A stretch of DNA of 36,358 bases from Rhodospirillaceae bacterium. Lineage in GTDB: Bacteria > Pseudomonadota > Alphaproteobacteria > Rhodospirillales > Casp-alpha2. The position numbers were made by a program, and so were the translations under genes. Location of the stretch: positions 1 through 36,358 of the forward strand of contig JABJBP010000154.1 of NCBI GenBank assembly GCA_018665815.1. Direction: 5' to 3'. This document shows positions 1 to 7,180 of the stretch, piece by piece (within the stretch, counting starts at the first letter, position 1; every line of letters starts with the position of its first letter). The notes beneath the pieces were generated by a model, which did not search any database, was not told where the DNA came from, and saw nothing but the letters and a program-made list of their open reading frames with translations.

Positions 1-158
1 CCCGTCCGGGCGGGCAATGCGAAATCGATTTTTACGTCGATTTCGAGTTTCGCTCGATCATCCTGCAAAAAGCCATCGGCCTGGTGTTCAACGAGGCCGT
101 ACAGAAAATGGTCCATGCATTTGAGGTCCGGGCGCGGGAGCTTTATGGCGTGGAATGA
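1..158 (+). CDS. RatA/COQ10-family lipid-binding protein, 3' end only
   Basis: The frame is open from the window edge to the TGA at 156-158 and gives about 52 residues, including CEIDFYVDFEFRS and a final helix with VFNEAVQKMVHAFEVRARELYG. This is the typical C-terminus of the START-like (polyketide cyclase/COQ10) family, which proteobacterial annotations often call RatA toxin. In alphaproteobacteria these proteins are thought to bind coenzyme Q or another lipid for respiration. In related genomes this gene usually sits beside cinA and pgpA, and here cinA and pgpA follow after a decayed gene, which supports the call. The 5' part and start lie outside the window. The family call rests on the C-terminal pattern only. 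Confidence 0.8.
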   Translation, partial: RPGGQCEIDFYVDFEFRSIILQKAIGLVFNEAVQKMVHAFEVRARELYGVE

Positions 159-533
159 GGCTAGTGAGCGGCTCGCCGATGTCAGGAGCTCCATTGAAAA
201 TTTTCTAATTCTTGATGTAGCACAGTAATATATTCATTCGATTGGAATGATTTGATCTGAATATCGGTCTGATCTGACCAGTGGGTCTTTAAGGGGGACT
301 CATCACGAACCGATTGAACAAAATATCACGCGTCGTGTGGCGACACGGTTACCAGTCCTCAAATTGTGAGCGGCTGACCTGATTTGTTCAGGATACTGAG
401 GCGGCTCGCCGCCATTGGAAATTTATGTTCATCGGTTCCGTAATGTGCAGACCAATTGGTTGTGTACTGGGGGGCGTATGACGCAAAGACGACCGGCATG
501 GCGGCTCTTGCACCGGACTCTTTTGACGCTTCG
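159..533. other. Gene-free stretch with short repeats
   Basis: No complete gene is convincing here. Visible structure: TGATCTGA occurs at 253-260 and again at 270-277 (17-bp period). A GCGGCTCGCCG word occurs at 168-178 and 401-411. A small hairpin GGCGG-CTCG-CCGCC lies at 400-413. The minus-strand frame at 359-499 could encode about 46 residues with an HKFPM motif, but it has no convincing ribosome-binding site. The stretch abuts the truncated end of the decarboxylase pseudogene and looks like decayed sequence. Confidence 0.5.
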
Positions 534-1379
534 CGCCGAACGCACCGTCGACATGGAACCACAGGTCAAATTCCTGGGCGATCCGCGAGATCGCCTCCAT
601 ATCATCGATGGCGCCGGTGTTCACGGTGGCCGGCGAGCCGACGACGCAGAACGGCCGGTGGCCGGCGGCAATGTCGTCAGTGATAGCCTGGCGCAGCGCC
701 TTGATGTCCATCCGGTAGCCGTCATCAACGGGGATTGAACGCAACCCATCAAGGCCAAGGCCCAGCATGTCGAAGGTCCGGGCGATGCAACTGTGCGCTT
801 CGGCCGAGGTATAGCCGACAAGCCGGCCTTTTTCCGGGCGCACGCCCTGGCGCCGAACGTCATAACCGGCTTTCGCGTAGCGCGCCGCCGTCAACGCGAT
901 ATAATGGTAGCCATCGACGTGCCGCTGACGACCAGGCCGCTGGATGTATGCGGGAAATCGAACAATTTCTTGACCCAGTCGATGACCTGCCGCTCGACAT
1001 AGATGGCACCATGATCACGGCCGCCAAGGTTTGAATTCATCGCCGCCGCCATTGTATCCGCAATGATTCCGCCTGGCGCCCCGGCGCCGTGCACCCATCC
1101 CAAAAAGCGCGGATGGGTGTTGCCGGTTGTGTAGGGTAAGACTTGCGAGAGCAAATCTTCGCAGACCTTGTCGGTGCCCTGGGCCGTCATCGGGACAGGC
1201 TCTGCCAATTCGGCTTTCACGTCATCGGGCATCGGGGTCCATACGGGGCCCTCGTTGACGCCTTCGGCATGGTTCAGCGCTTCATCCAACATGGCGTGGG
1301 CACGCGTGCGAAATGCCGCCCAATCTTTAGGATCAAGGGATGCTTTCCGGCCGTCCCGTGCCGTTTGCCCGTCGCTCAT
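534..1379 (-). pseudogene. PLP-dependent (group II) decarboxylase remnant, frameshifted and truncated
   Basis: The N-terminal part (ATG at 1379) reads MSDGQTARDGRK, then TTGNTHPRFLGWVHGAG and NLGGRDHGAIYVERQVIDW, which is characteristic of aromatic-L-amino-acid/glutamate-type PLP decarboxylases. After SGTSMATII the frame runs into TGA near 892. The homology continues in another minus-strand frame (LTAARYAKAGYDVRRQG ... GSPATVNTGAIDDMEAI ... LWFHVDGAFGA), so there is a net +2 or -1 shift around 898-906, possibly an AT duplication. The homology ends at about 534, just after the HVDGAFGA motif. The PLP-binding lysine and the whole C-terminal half are missing, so no active enzyme can be made. It lies between two genes that are usually adjacent in relatives, which suggests an inserted gene now decaying. 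A base-calling error could explain the frameshift but not the missing half. Confidence 0.85.
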
Positions 1380-1499
1380 GTGCCGAACTCCTGCCTGAAA
1401 TTGGGGTGATAGCCGGCATCTTAGGCGCAACAGGGGCGTACAATCCAATGCCGTCTCGGCAAGGCATATGCGCGATAGACATGAAACGGAGAAACGATG

Positions 1500-1997
1500 T
1501 CAGGCGAGGGCGCGTTCCAGCAATGCCAGCGCAGCAATGATCGTATGGTCACGGACCGCGTTGCGATCACCCGGAAAGACGTGGCGTTCATGCAGGGTCT
1601 GGTGGCCATCCAATGCCACCGCCATATGCACCAGCCCGACGGGTTTTTCATCGGTACCGCCGCCGGGACCGGCTATTCCGGTCACAGAGACGGATATATC
1701 AGCCGGCGAGCATGCCACCGCACCTTCCGCCATGGCGCGTGCGACGTCTTCGCTGACCGCGCCCGGCGCACCGGCGCCGAATAGTCCCGGCGCAACGCCC
1801 AACATGTCCTGTTTGGCTTCGTTCGTGTAGGTGACAAAACCACGCTCAACCACATCCGATGACCCGGCAATGGCCGTCAAGGCGCCAGCGATCAGCCCGC
1901 CCGTGCACGATTCCGCCGTTGCCAACATCAGCCCGCGCACGCGGCATGCCGCCAATACGGCTTCGGCCCGCGCCACGGTTTCCGCATCGAACATCAT
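1500..1997 (-). CDS. pncC: CinA C-terminal domain nicotinamide-nucleotide amidohydrolase
   Basis: This 165-residue protein is a stand-alone CinA C-terminal domain, with ATAESCTGGLIAGALTAIAGSS near the N-terminus, FVTYTNEAKQDMLGV in the middle and VTGIAGPGGGTDEKPVGLV. Members deamidate nicotinamide mononucleotide to nicotinate mononucleotide in the pyridine nucleotide salvage cycle in the cytosol. The length matches the single-domain form; there is no N-terminal MoCF-like domain. The ATG at 1997 overlaps the TGA of the upstream pgpA gene by four bases (ATGA), so the two are probably translationally coupled. The assignment is firm at family level. The exact physiological substrate is inferred from characterised PncC proteins. 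Confidence 0.9.
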   Translation of the reverse strand: MMFDAETVARAEAVLAACRVRGLMLATAESCTGGLIAGALTAIAGSSDVVERGFVTYTNEAKQDMLGVAPGLFGAGAPGAVSEDVARAMAEGAVACSPADISVSVTGIAGPGGGTDEKPVGLVHMAVALDGHQTLHERHVFPGDRNAVRDHTIIAALALLERALA

Positions 1998-2488
1998 TGG
2001 CCTCCCGCCAGCAGATAAACATTGACTGCGTACAATGCTGCGCCCGCGTAGATGCCGGCGAGCACATCATCAAGCATGATCCCCATGGGGCCCTTCACAT
2101 GGCCATCGGCCCAGCTGACCGGCCACGGCTTGATGATATCGGCGATGCGGAAGAAAACGAACCCAAGCCCATAGAGTAGGGGGTCGGGCGCGAAGGGAAC
2201 AAGGGTCAGCCATTGCCCGGCAACTTCATCAATGACGATAGGGCCCGGGTCCTCACCGCCGCCCAGCCGCAGATACCCGACCGAAGCCCAAAGACCGACG
2301 CCGAAGACAATCAGCACCGCCACCGCCAATCCGACGCCGCCACTCCATTCAGCGATGACCCAGGCGAACGGCAACGCAGCCAGCGACCCCCAGGTGCCCG
2401 GCGCCTTCGGCAAATAGCCGGCGCCAAACCATGTCGCCAAGAGAATCGACGGATCAGACAAGCTTGGATTCGCGTTGGGTTGGGTCAT
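1994..2488 (-). CDS. pgpA: Phosphatidylglycerophosphatase A
   Basis: This 164-residue membrane protein dephosphorylates phosphatidylglycerol phosphate to phosphatidylglycerol. Family hallmarks are visible: the GAGYLPKAPGTWGSLAALP segment near the N-terminus, DEVAGQWLTL in the middle, DIIKPWP, and the metal-binding-looking GIMLDDVLAGIYAG near the end. Hydrophobic stretches such as VGLAVAVLIVFGVGLWASVGY are likely membrane segments. I chose the ATG at 2488; an in-frame GTG three codons upstream (2497) is possible, and neither has a strong ribosome-binding site. It is the first gene of the leftward pair with pncC and overlaps it by four bases. The pgpA-cinA pairing is common in alphaproteobacteria. 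Confidence 0.9.
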   Translation of the reverse strand: MTQPNANPSLSDPSILLATWFGAGYLPKAPGTWGSLAALPFAWVIAEWSGGVGLAVAVLIVFGVGLWASVGYLRLGGGEDPGPIVIDEVAGQWLTLVPFAPDPLLYGLGFVFFRIADIIKPWPVSWADGHVKGPMGIMLDDVLAGIYAGAALYAVNVYLLAGGQ

Positions 2489-2602
2489 AGGGATCACCGA
2501 ATCGGGGTCGATTTTTTACGCCGACCCGCCGGAATGGCCTGCGAATCGGAGCAATCCAAGGTTTTCCCCCGCCGCACGTTGCCTTGCAAGCAATATTGAC
2601 TT

Positions 2603-2620
2603 GCATGGATCACACCATGC
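2603..2620. promoter_or_regulatory. Inverted repeat GCATGG-N6-CCATGC in the pgpA/M23 intergenic region
   Basis: A perfect 6-bp inverted repeat with a 6-bp spacer lies in the 274-bp divergent spacer between pgpA and the M23 peptidase gene. A TTGACT hexamer immediately precedes it at 2598-2603. The arrangement resembles an operator overlapping a promoter, but no good -10 hexamer at normal spacing is evident. Chance cannot be excluded for so short a repeat. Confidence 0.25.
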
Positions 2621-2762
2621 CGATACTTTTTTCACGGTTTCCGAGGGGACTTGAAACCGGGATCATCGCCAAATTCAAACCGGATCAACCGGTGGATTAA
2701 ATGCTCTAGGTGGCGAGACCAAAATAGGGATGCCCATATTGGGTTGCGTTGAGGGAAACTGA

Positions 2763-4088
2763 ATGACGTTGCAGCAAAATTCGCCGTCCTGGCGAAAAGC
2801 CACCACGAGCCGAATCAAGTGCTGGTTTCCAGAACGCCAGATTCACTTGCGGACGGATGGCCGGATTGCTTTTTTCCGGATCACGACCTTTGCCCAGGTT
2901 TTACTGTTGGCTATGGTTGTCGGAACCAGCGGCTGGTTCAGTTTTGCCACTTACAGTTTCGTTCAGCACGAAAAAGTCATCGCCGCCAAGGATGGCCGTA
3001 TCGCCACCGCACGGTTGGCCTATGAGAGTTTGTTGGGCGAAGTTGCCGAATATCAAAACAAATTTAATTCAATCACCATTGACCTTGAGCACGATCAAGC
3101 GTTGATGCTCGGTCTTGTTGAACGCAATGCGTCATTGCAGAAAAACTTACGCACGGTCTCGAAGGAATTGGAATCGACCGAGGATGATCGCCAATTGATC
3201 GCATCGGCGCGCGAAAGCCTGCGCGGCAAACTTGTTGATCTTGAAAATCAAATGCGGTCGATGACTGGGCGCAACTACGTTCTCAAGGATAATCTCAACT
3301 CAATCGAAAGCGATTTGCAGATCGCGCTATCGGAACGCAATCAAGCCTTGTTCGACGGCTCGCGCATGCGCCGCTATGTCAAGGACCTGGAAGGTCGCCT
3401 GACCGGGTTGCAGACCAGTCATGAAACCTCTGTACAAAGACTGACCGCGCGGACGGTTTCGCATATTTCGACGCTTGAGAAGGTGATCACCACGGTTGGC
3501 CTGGACGCGAACAAAGTTGCGATCACCGACGCCGGACGCCCGAAAGGTCAAGGTGGCCCCTTCATTCCCGCCGACAGCAGTGATTTAATCCCGGCCGGCA
3601 AACTGAAGACCTCGCTTCAGAAACTAGACGTCCATTTGGCACGTCTGGGCGATCTGCAGCAGGTCATGGAACGGCTGCCGCTGGCGCCACCGCTGGACGT
3701 CTATTCCATCACGTCAAGATATGGCAAGCGCCGCGACCCGCTGAACAAACGCTGGAGCGCGCATTACGGTGTTGATTTCGGTGGCGTGTTGAAAACGAAA
3801 GTCCGCGCGCCGGCACCCGGCCGCGTGACTTATGCCGGGTGGAAGGGCAAATACGGCCGCTACGTGGAAATTGATCACGGCGCCGGTGTCCGCACACGCT
3901 ATGGCCATTTGCACAAAATTTACGTGAAACGTGGCCAGACGGTGAAGTTTCGCGATAAGATTGGCCTATTGGGGAATTCTGGTCGTTCTACCGGCGCCCA
4001 TTTGCATTACGAGACGGTTTTCAACGGGAAATCGATCAATCCGATGAAATTCATCAAAGCGGGCCGACATGTTTTCCAAGACAACTAA
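2763..4088 (+). CDS. Membrane-anchored M23 family peptidoglycan endopeptidase (LmdC-like)
   Basis: This 441-residue protein is a likely cell-wall hydrolase acting in the periplasm. In order: a basic cytoplasmic tail (residues 1-40) with FPERQIHLRTDGRIAFF at about 22-38, one membrane segment at about 42-64, a long heptad-rich coiled-coil region (about 70-250), and a C-terminal LytM/M23 domain. The zinc-site motifs are intact: H334-x3-D338 in SAHYGVDF and HLH at 413-415, with an additional YGHLH. A GAGGGAAACTG ribosome-binding region precedes the ATG. The stop lies inside the following bactofilin gene, so the two are co-translated. M23 peptidases paired with bactofilins are known (Csd1-CcmA in Helicobacter, LmdC-BacA in Hyphomonas/Rhodomicrobium). 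The tail resembles the bactofilin-binding cytoplasmic segment of LmdC as I recall it. The M23 call is firm and the LmdC link is inferred. Confidence 0.9.
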   Translation: MTLQQNSPSWRKATTSRIKCWFPERQIHLRTDGRIAFFRITTFAQVLLLAMVVGTSGWFSFATYSFVQHEKVIAAKDGRIATARLAYESLLGEVAEYQNKFNSITIDLEHDQALMLGLVERNASLQKNLRTVSKELESTEDDRQLIASARESLRGKLVDLENQMRSMTGRNYVLKDNLNSIESDLQIALSERNQALFDGSRMRRYVKDLEGRLTGLQTSHETSVQRLTARTVSHISTLEKVITTVGLDANKVAITDAGRPKGQGGPFIPADSSDLIPAGKLKTSLQKLDVHLARLGDLQQVMERLPLAPPLDVYSITSRYGKRRDPLNKRWSAHYGVDFGGVLKTKVRAPAPGRVTYAGWKGKYGRYVEIDHGAGVRTRYGHLHKIYVKRGQTVKFRDKIGLLGNSGRSTGAHLHYETVFNGKSINPMKFIKAGRHVFQDN

Positions 4089-4569
4089 AGGATCAACGGA
4101 CGCACCTGCGGAGACGCCGCAGCCGCAGCCGCAGCCGCAGCCGCAGCCGCAGCCGCAGCCGCAGCCGCCGGTCAAACCGTCTCCGCCGTCCCTAATCAGC
4201 AAGGATTTGCGGATTATTGGCGATTTGCGCAGCGACGGCGAACTTCAAGTCGATGGCTCGATCGAAGGCGATATCCGTACTAAAACCCTGCTGATTGGTG
4301 AGACCGCCCACATCAAGGGCGAAATTGCTGCGGACTCAGTGATTATTCATGGCACCTTCAACGGCCAGATCAAGGCGCGCTCGGTCAAGCTGGCCCGCAC
4401 TGCGCATATGGTCGGCGATATCTTGCACGAAGACTTGGCGATTGAGACAGGGGCCTTCCTGGAAGGCCATTGCAAGCGTATCCAGGAAAAGAAGCCGGCG
4501 GAAAAGCCCGCTGCTGGGGATGCCACAAACACCAAAAGCGAACCCGCGCCGGCAAAAGCCAGCGCTTAA
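4069..4569 (+). CDS. Bactofilin family cytoskeletal protein
   Basis: This 166-residue protein polymerises without nucleotide into membrane-associated filaments. An N-terminal linker with eight Pro-Gln pairs (residues 17-32) is followed by the beta-helical bactofilin core, about residues 43-135, with repeats such as LRIIGDLRSDGELQVDGSIEG, GETAHIKGEIAADSVIIHGTF and SVKLARTAHMVGDI. A charged, Ala/Pro/Lys-rich tail ends the protein. Its ATG lies 20 bases inside the 3' end of the M23 peptidase gene, so expression is probably coupled and the pair likely places cell-wall cutting at a defined cell site. The next gene is convergent with only 8 bp between stops. Length and layout are typical of bactofilins. 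Confidence 0.93.
   Translation: MFSKTTKGSTDAPAETPQPQPQPQPQPQPQPQPPVKPSPPSLISKDLRIIGDLRSDGELQVDGSIEGDIRTKTLLIGETAHIKGEIAADSVIIHGTFNGQIKARSVKLARTAHMVGDILHEDLAIETGAFLEGHCKRIQEKKPAEKPAAGDATNTKSEPAPAKASA
4117..4164 (+). repeat. Tandem hexanucleotide tract (CCGCAG)8
   Basis: Eight perfect CCGCAG units lie in frame in the bactofilin linker and encode (Pro-Gln)8, followed by CCGCCG. Slipped-strand changes would add or remove two residues without breaking the frame, so linker length rather than on/off state would vary. Confidence 0.95.
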
Positions 4570-4577
4570 GGCGTTCT

Positions 4578-5561
4578 TTACTCGCCCCGCAAAACGTCCG
4601 CGAAAAAATTCGGATCCACATTGCCGCCCGAGCAAATGCAGACCGTGACCTTATCGCGGCAATCAACGGCACCTGATAATGCCGCCGCCAGTGCGACAAC
4701 GCCGCCGGGCTCAACCACCAATTTCAGCCGCAAAAACGCCTGACGCATGGCTTCCTTGACCTGTGCATCGCTGACCACCAAGCCGCCGGCCAACAGCGCC
4801 AGATTAATGGCAAAGGTCAGCTCACCGGGCGTTGTCGGCAACAGAGCGTCGCAAATGGACCTGGCATCGGGGTCGATTTCCTGACGTGTGCCTTGTTTTA
4901 GGGACCGCGCCGTGTCGTCAAAATCTTCGGGCTCGACGGCAAAGACCTGGGCGTTGGGAAACGCCTCGGTGACGGCAATGGCGGTGCCGGAAATCAAGCC
5001 GCCGCCGCCGCAGGGGCCCAGCACCAAATCCGGCGCGGTATCGATTTGTTCGACGATTTCCAAGCCGAGCGTGCCTTGCCCCGCGATGATCTTGGGATCG
5101 TCATAGGGCTTTATCAACGTCGCGCCGCGCTCGGCGCTGATTTTCGCCCCGATAGCCTCTCGGTCGTCGGTGTAGCGGTCATAATTTATGACCTCGGCGC
5201 CGAAGCCGCGGGTATTCTCGATTTTCAAGGCCGGCGCATCTTCCGGCATGACAATCACCGCCGGCATCCCGAGCAGCCCAGCCGCCGCAGCAACGCCTTG
5301 CGCATGGTTGCCGGAAGAGAATGCGACGACACCATTTTTTCTTTTATCTTCAGGTATTTGCGAGACGGCGTTGAAGGCGCCGCGAAACTTAAATGAGCCC
5401 GTGCGCTGCAAGGGTTCAGCCTTGATCAGCACTCGACCACCGACGGCGTCGTTTAGATGCGGTGATTCCAACAGCGGCGTGCGGACCGCGTAGGGCTCAA
5501 TGCGCGCAGCGGCCGCGCGGATATCGTCGATGTTGGGCGTGGTCGGCGATGGCGAGGGCAT
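4578..5561 (-). CDS. Threonine/serine dehydratase (PLP-dependent, fold type II)
   Basis: This 327-residue protein is a catabolic-type threonine/serine ammonia-lyase or serine racemase relative that converts Thr or Ser to a 2-oxo acid and ammonia. The PLP lysine is K58 in GSFKFRGAFNA. AFSSGNHAQGVA binds substrate, and the phosphate-binding glycine loop GPCGGGGLISGTAIA is intact. It lacks the C-terminal ACT-like regulatory domain of biosynthetic IlvA, consistent with its length. The ATG at 5561 is preceded by a strong AGGAGG nine bases upstream. That places the start 65 bases inside the upstream alpha/beta hydrolase gene, so it is the last gene of a leftward run. The exact substrate (threonine, serine or hydroxyaspartate) cannot be decided from sequence alone. 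Confidence 0.88.
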   Translation of the reverse strand: MPSPSPTTPNIDDIRAAAARIEPYAVRTPLLESPHLNDAVGGRVLIKAEPLQRTGSFKFRGAFNAVSQIPEDKRKNGVVAFSSGNHAQGVAAAAGLLGMPAVIVMPEDAPALKIENTRGFGAEVINYDRYTDDREAIGAKISAERGATLIKPYDDPKIIAGQGTLGLEIVEQIDTAPDLVLGPCGGGGLISGTAIAVTEAFPNAQVFAVEPEDFDDTARSLKQGTRQEIDPDARSICDALLPTTPGELTFAINLALLAGGLVVSDAQVKEAMRQAFLRLKLVVEPGGVVALAAALSGAVDCRDKVTVCICSGGNVDPNFFADVLRGE

Positions 5562-6405
5562 TATTCAAGGCCTCCTGGCATTCAGGTTCGGATAAACTTG
5601 GCATGTGACCGATGCCTTGGACGGTAACGGCGGTGAGTTCGGGTATGGCTCCCTGCATTTTTGCCAAAGTTTCAGCGCTTAAAATATCGGACAGGGCGCC
5701 ATGGGTAACAACAAGCGGCCGGCCGCGCAGAGATTTGAACATGGGCCAAAGATCAAGCTCGGCGCTTGGCGCCAACAAAGGCTTGATAATTGCCCGGTCC
5801 CAGTTGTGCTCAATGCGGCCGTTCTCTGATTTCTGGAACGTGCCTTTGGCGATCCATAGCCATTCCTCATCGGTGTTCGCGGGGATTTCGGGAAAGCGCG
5901 CGCGCAAAAATGCCACCGCGTCTGGCCAATCGGCAAACCCGGCCGCGCCGTCGCGCATATACGCAATAATTTTCTCAACGCCGCTTTCACCGATGTCCGG
6001 GCCGACATCGTTGATCAGCGCGCCGGCCAACACCGTCGGCATGGCGGCGCCCATGCCCATGGTCAGCAACCCGCCCATCGACGTACCGATCACAAAGACA
6101 CGGTGTATATTCAACGCACACAACAAATGGCGGATATCACCGATATAAGTGGTTGGTTCATAGTTCTGCCAATTTGGATCATGATCCGATAAACCACGCC
6201 CCCTGAAATCCGGGCAAATGACACGGCGCTCCCTCATCAACCGCTTGGAAATAGCACTGAAATCGCGGGAATTCCGCGTCAGGCCGGGCAGGCACAGCAC
6301 CGGGGTCAAGCCGTCCGCCGACGGCCCGTAGTCCCGGTAATAAAGGCTTAACCCGTCTTGCGACGTGTAGCGTTTTTCAGCGTAATCCAAGGAAGTTACC
6401 GTCAC
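5497..6405 (-). CDS. Alpha/beta hydrolase fold protein
   Basis: This 302-residue protein is a serine hydrolase of unknown substrate. It shows the LCLPGLTRNSRDF oxyanion-loop region, CPDFRGRGLSDHDPNW, the nucleophile elbow GTSMGG, the acid region HGALSDIL and the catalytic histidine region GIGHMPSLSEPE near the end. This gives a complete Ser-Asp-His set typical of epoxide hydrolase, haloperoxidase or lipase-like members. Its ATG overlaps the stop of the upstream HAD gene by four bases, and its 3' end overlaps the dehydratase start by 65 bases, so the last ~21 residues may be an extension not conserved in relatives. No signal peptide, so it is cytosolic. Confidence 0.87.
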   Translation of the reverse strand: MTVTSLDYAEKRYTSQDGLSLYYRDYGPSADGLTPVLCLPGLTRNSRDFSAISKRLMRERRVICPDFRGRGLSDHDPNWQNYEPTTYIGDIRHLLCALNIHRVFVIGTSMGGLLTMGMGAAMPTVLAGALINDVGPDIGESGVEKIIAYMRDGAAGFADWPDAVAFLRARFPEIPANTDEEWLWIAKGTFQKSENGRIEHNWDRAIIKPLLAPSAELDLWPMFKSLRGRPLVVTHGALSDILSAETLAKMQGAIPELTAVTVQGIGHMPSLSEPECQEALNNALAIADHAQHRRYPRGRCAH

Positions 6406-7082
6406 AGACCCAAAAGTGCCGGTAGGCCCTCAAGGGATTTTAATTCGTGCTCATGGTTGCCCGGAATGTTTTCCGGCGGCTGGCCGTAGCGGTTAATCCA
6501 GACGACACGGAAACCAAAATTCGCCGCCGCCGCCGCGTCCCAGGCATTCGATGACATAAAACAAACGCGCCGCGACCCGACGTCGAAAGTATCGGGGACC
6601 ATCTGATATACGCTCGGGTGCGGCTTGAAGATTTTCACGCTATCAACGGAAAACGACGCGTCCAGCACATCACCGATACCGGCGCTGTCGATGGCGCCTT
6701 GCACCATATCCGGCGAGCCATTGGTCAAAACCGCCGTTTTCATGCCGCCGGCCTTCAAGGTCTTCAGCATATCAGGGACTTCCGGGAAGGCGTCCAGCTC
6801 CCAATACATATCCAACAGTTTCTCACGCAGCCCCACGTCCTCAATATCCAGCGCCGACATCGAATAATCCAGCGCATCCTGGGTAACCTGCCAAAACTCG
6901 ACGTATTCGCCCATCAAGCTGCGCAGCCAGGTGTATTCCAACTGGCGAACCCGCCACATATCGGACAGCGGCTTTTCCTTGTCGCCCAACTCATCCTTGT
7001 AGCGCGCGGCGGCGGCGGCAAAATCGAAAAGCGTGCCATAGGCGTCAAAAACGCAGGCGTCGATATCATTCATGGTCGCCAT
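6402..7082 (-). CDS. Haloacid dehalogenase type II (HAD superfamily)
   Basis: This 226-residue protein is in the L-2-haloacid dehalogenase branch, which hydrolyses the carbon-halogen bond of short 2-halo acids through an aspartyl ester. The nucleophile is D13 in CVFDAYGTLFD. Other class features are LTNGSPDM, the lysine in KIFKPHPSVY and the SSNAWDAAAAANFGF motif typical of type II dehalogenases rather than phosphatases. I chose the ATG at 7082 because GGGAGGAC lies just upstream; an in-frame start at 7145 would add 21 residues with no homology. The gene is coupled to the alpha/beta hydrolase by a four-base overlap. Many such proteins are annotated as dehalogenases without assay, so the natural substrate is open. 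Confidence 0.87.
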   Translation of the reverse strand: MATMNDIDACVFDAYGTLFDFAAAAARYKDELGDKEKPLSDMWRVRQLEYTWLRSLMGEYVEFWQVTQDALDYSMSALDIEDVGLREKLLDMYWELDAFPEVPDMLKTLKAGGMKTAVLTNGSPDMVQGAIDSAGIGDVLDASFSVDSVKIFKPHPSVYQMVPDTFDVGSRRVCFMSSNAWDAAAAANFGFRVVWINRYGQPPENIPGNHEHELKSLEGLPALLGL

Positions 7083-7180
7083 GTGGTTGTCCTCCCGGCC
7101 AGGTTGGCCCGATTTCTGGCATGCGGCGTTTGCGCGGTCAACCAATGCGGGCGCGATCCCGCGCGCTTTTGCGGCACAAC

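Noticed and set aside
415-738. Plus-strand open frames across the decarboxylase region
   Set aside because: They are antisense to clear decarboxylase homology on the minus strand and have no family pattern or ribosome-binding site.
3966-4202. Minus-strand frame with a long Cys-Gly repeat (CGCGCG)
   Set aside because: It is the complement of the in-frame Pro-Gln repeat of the bactofilin gene, so the low-complexity protein is a shadow.
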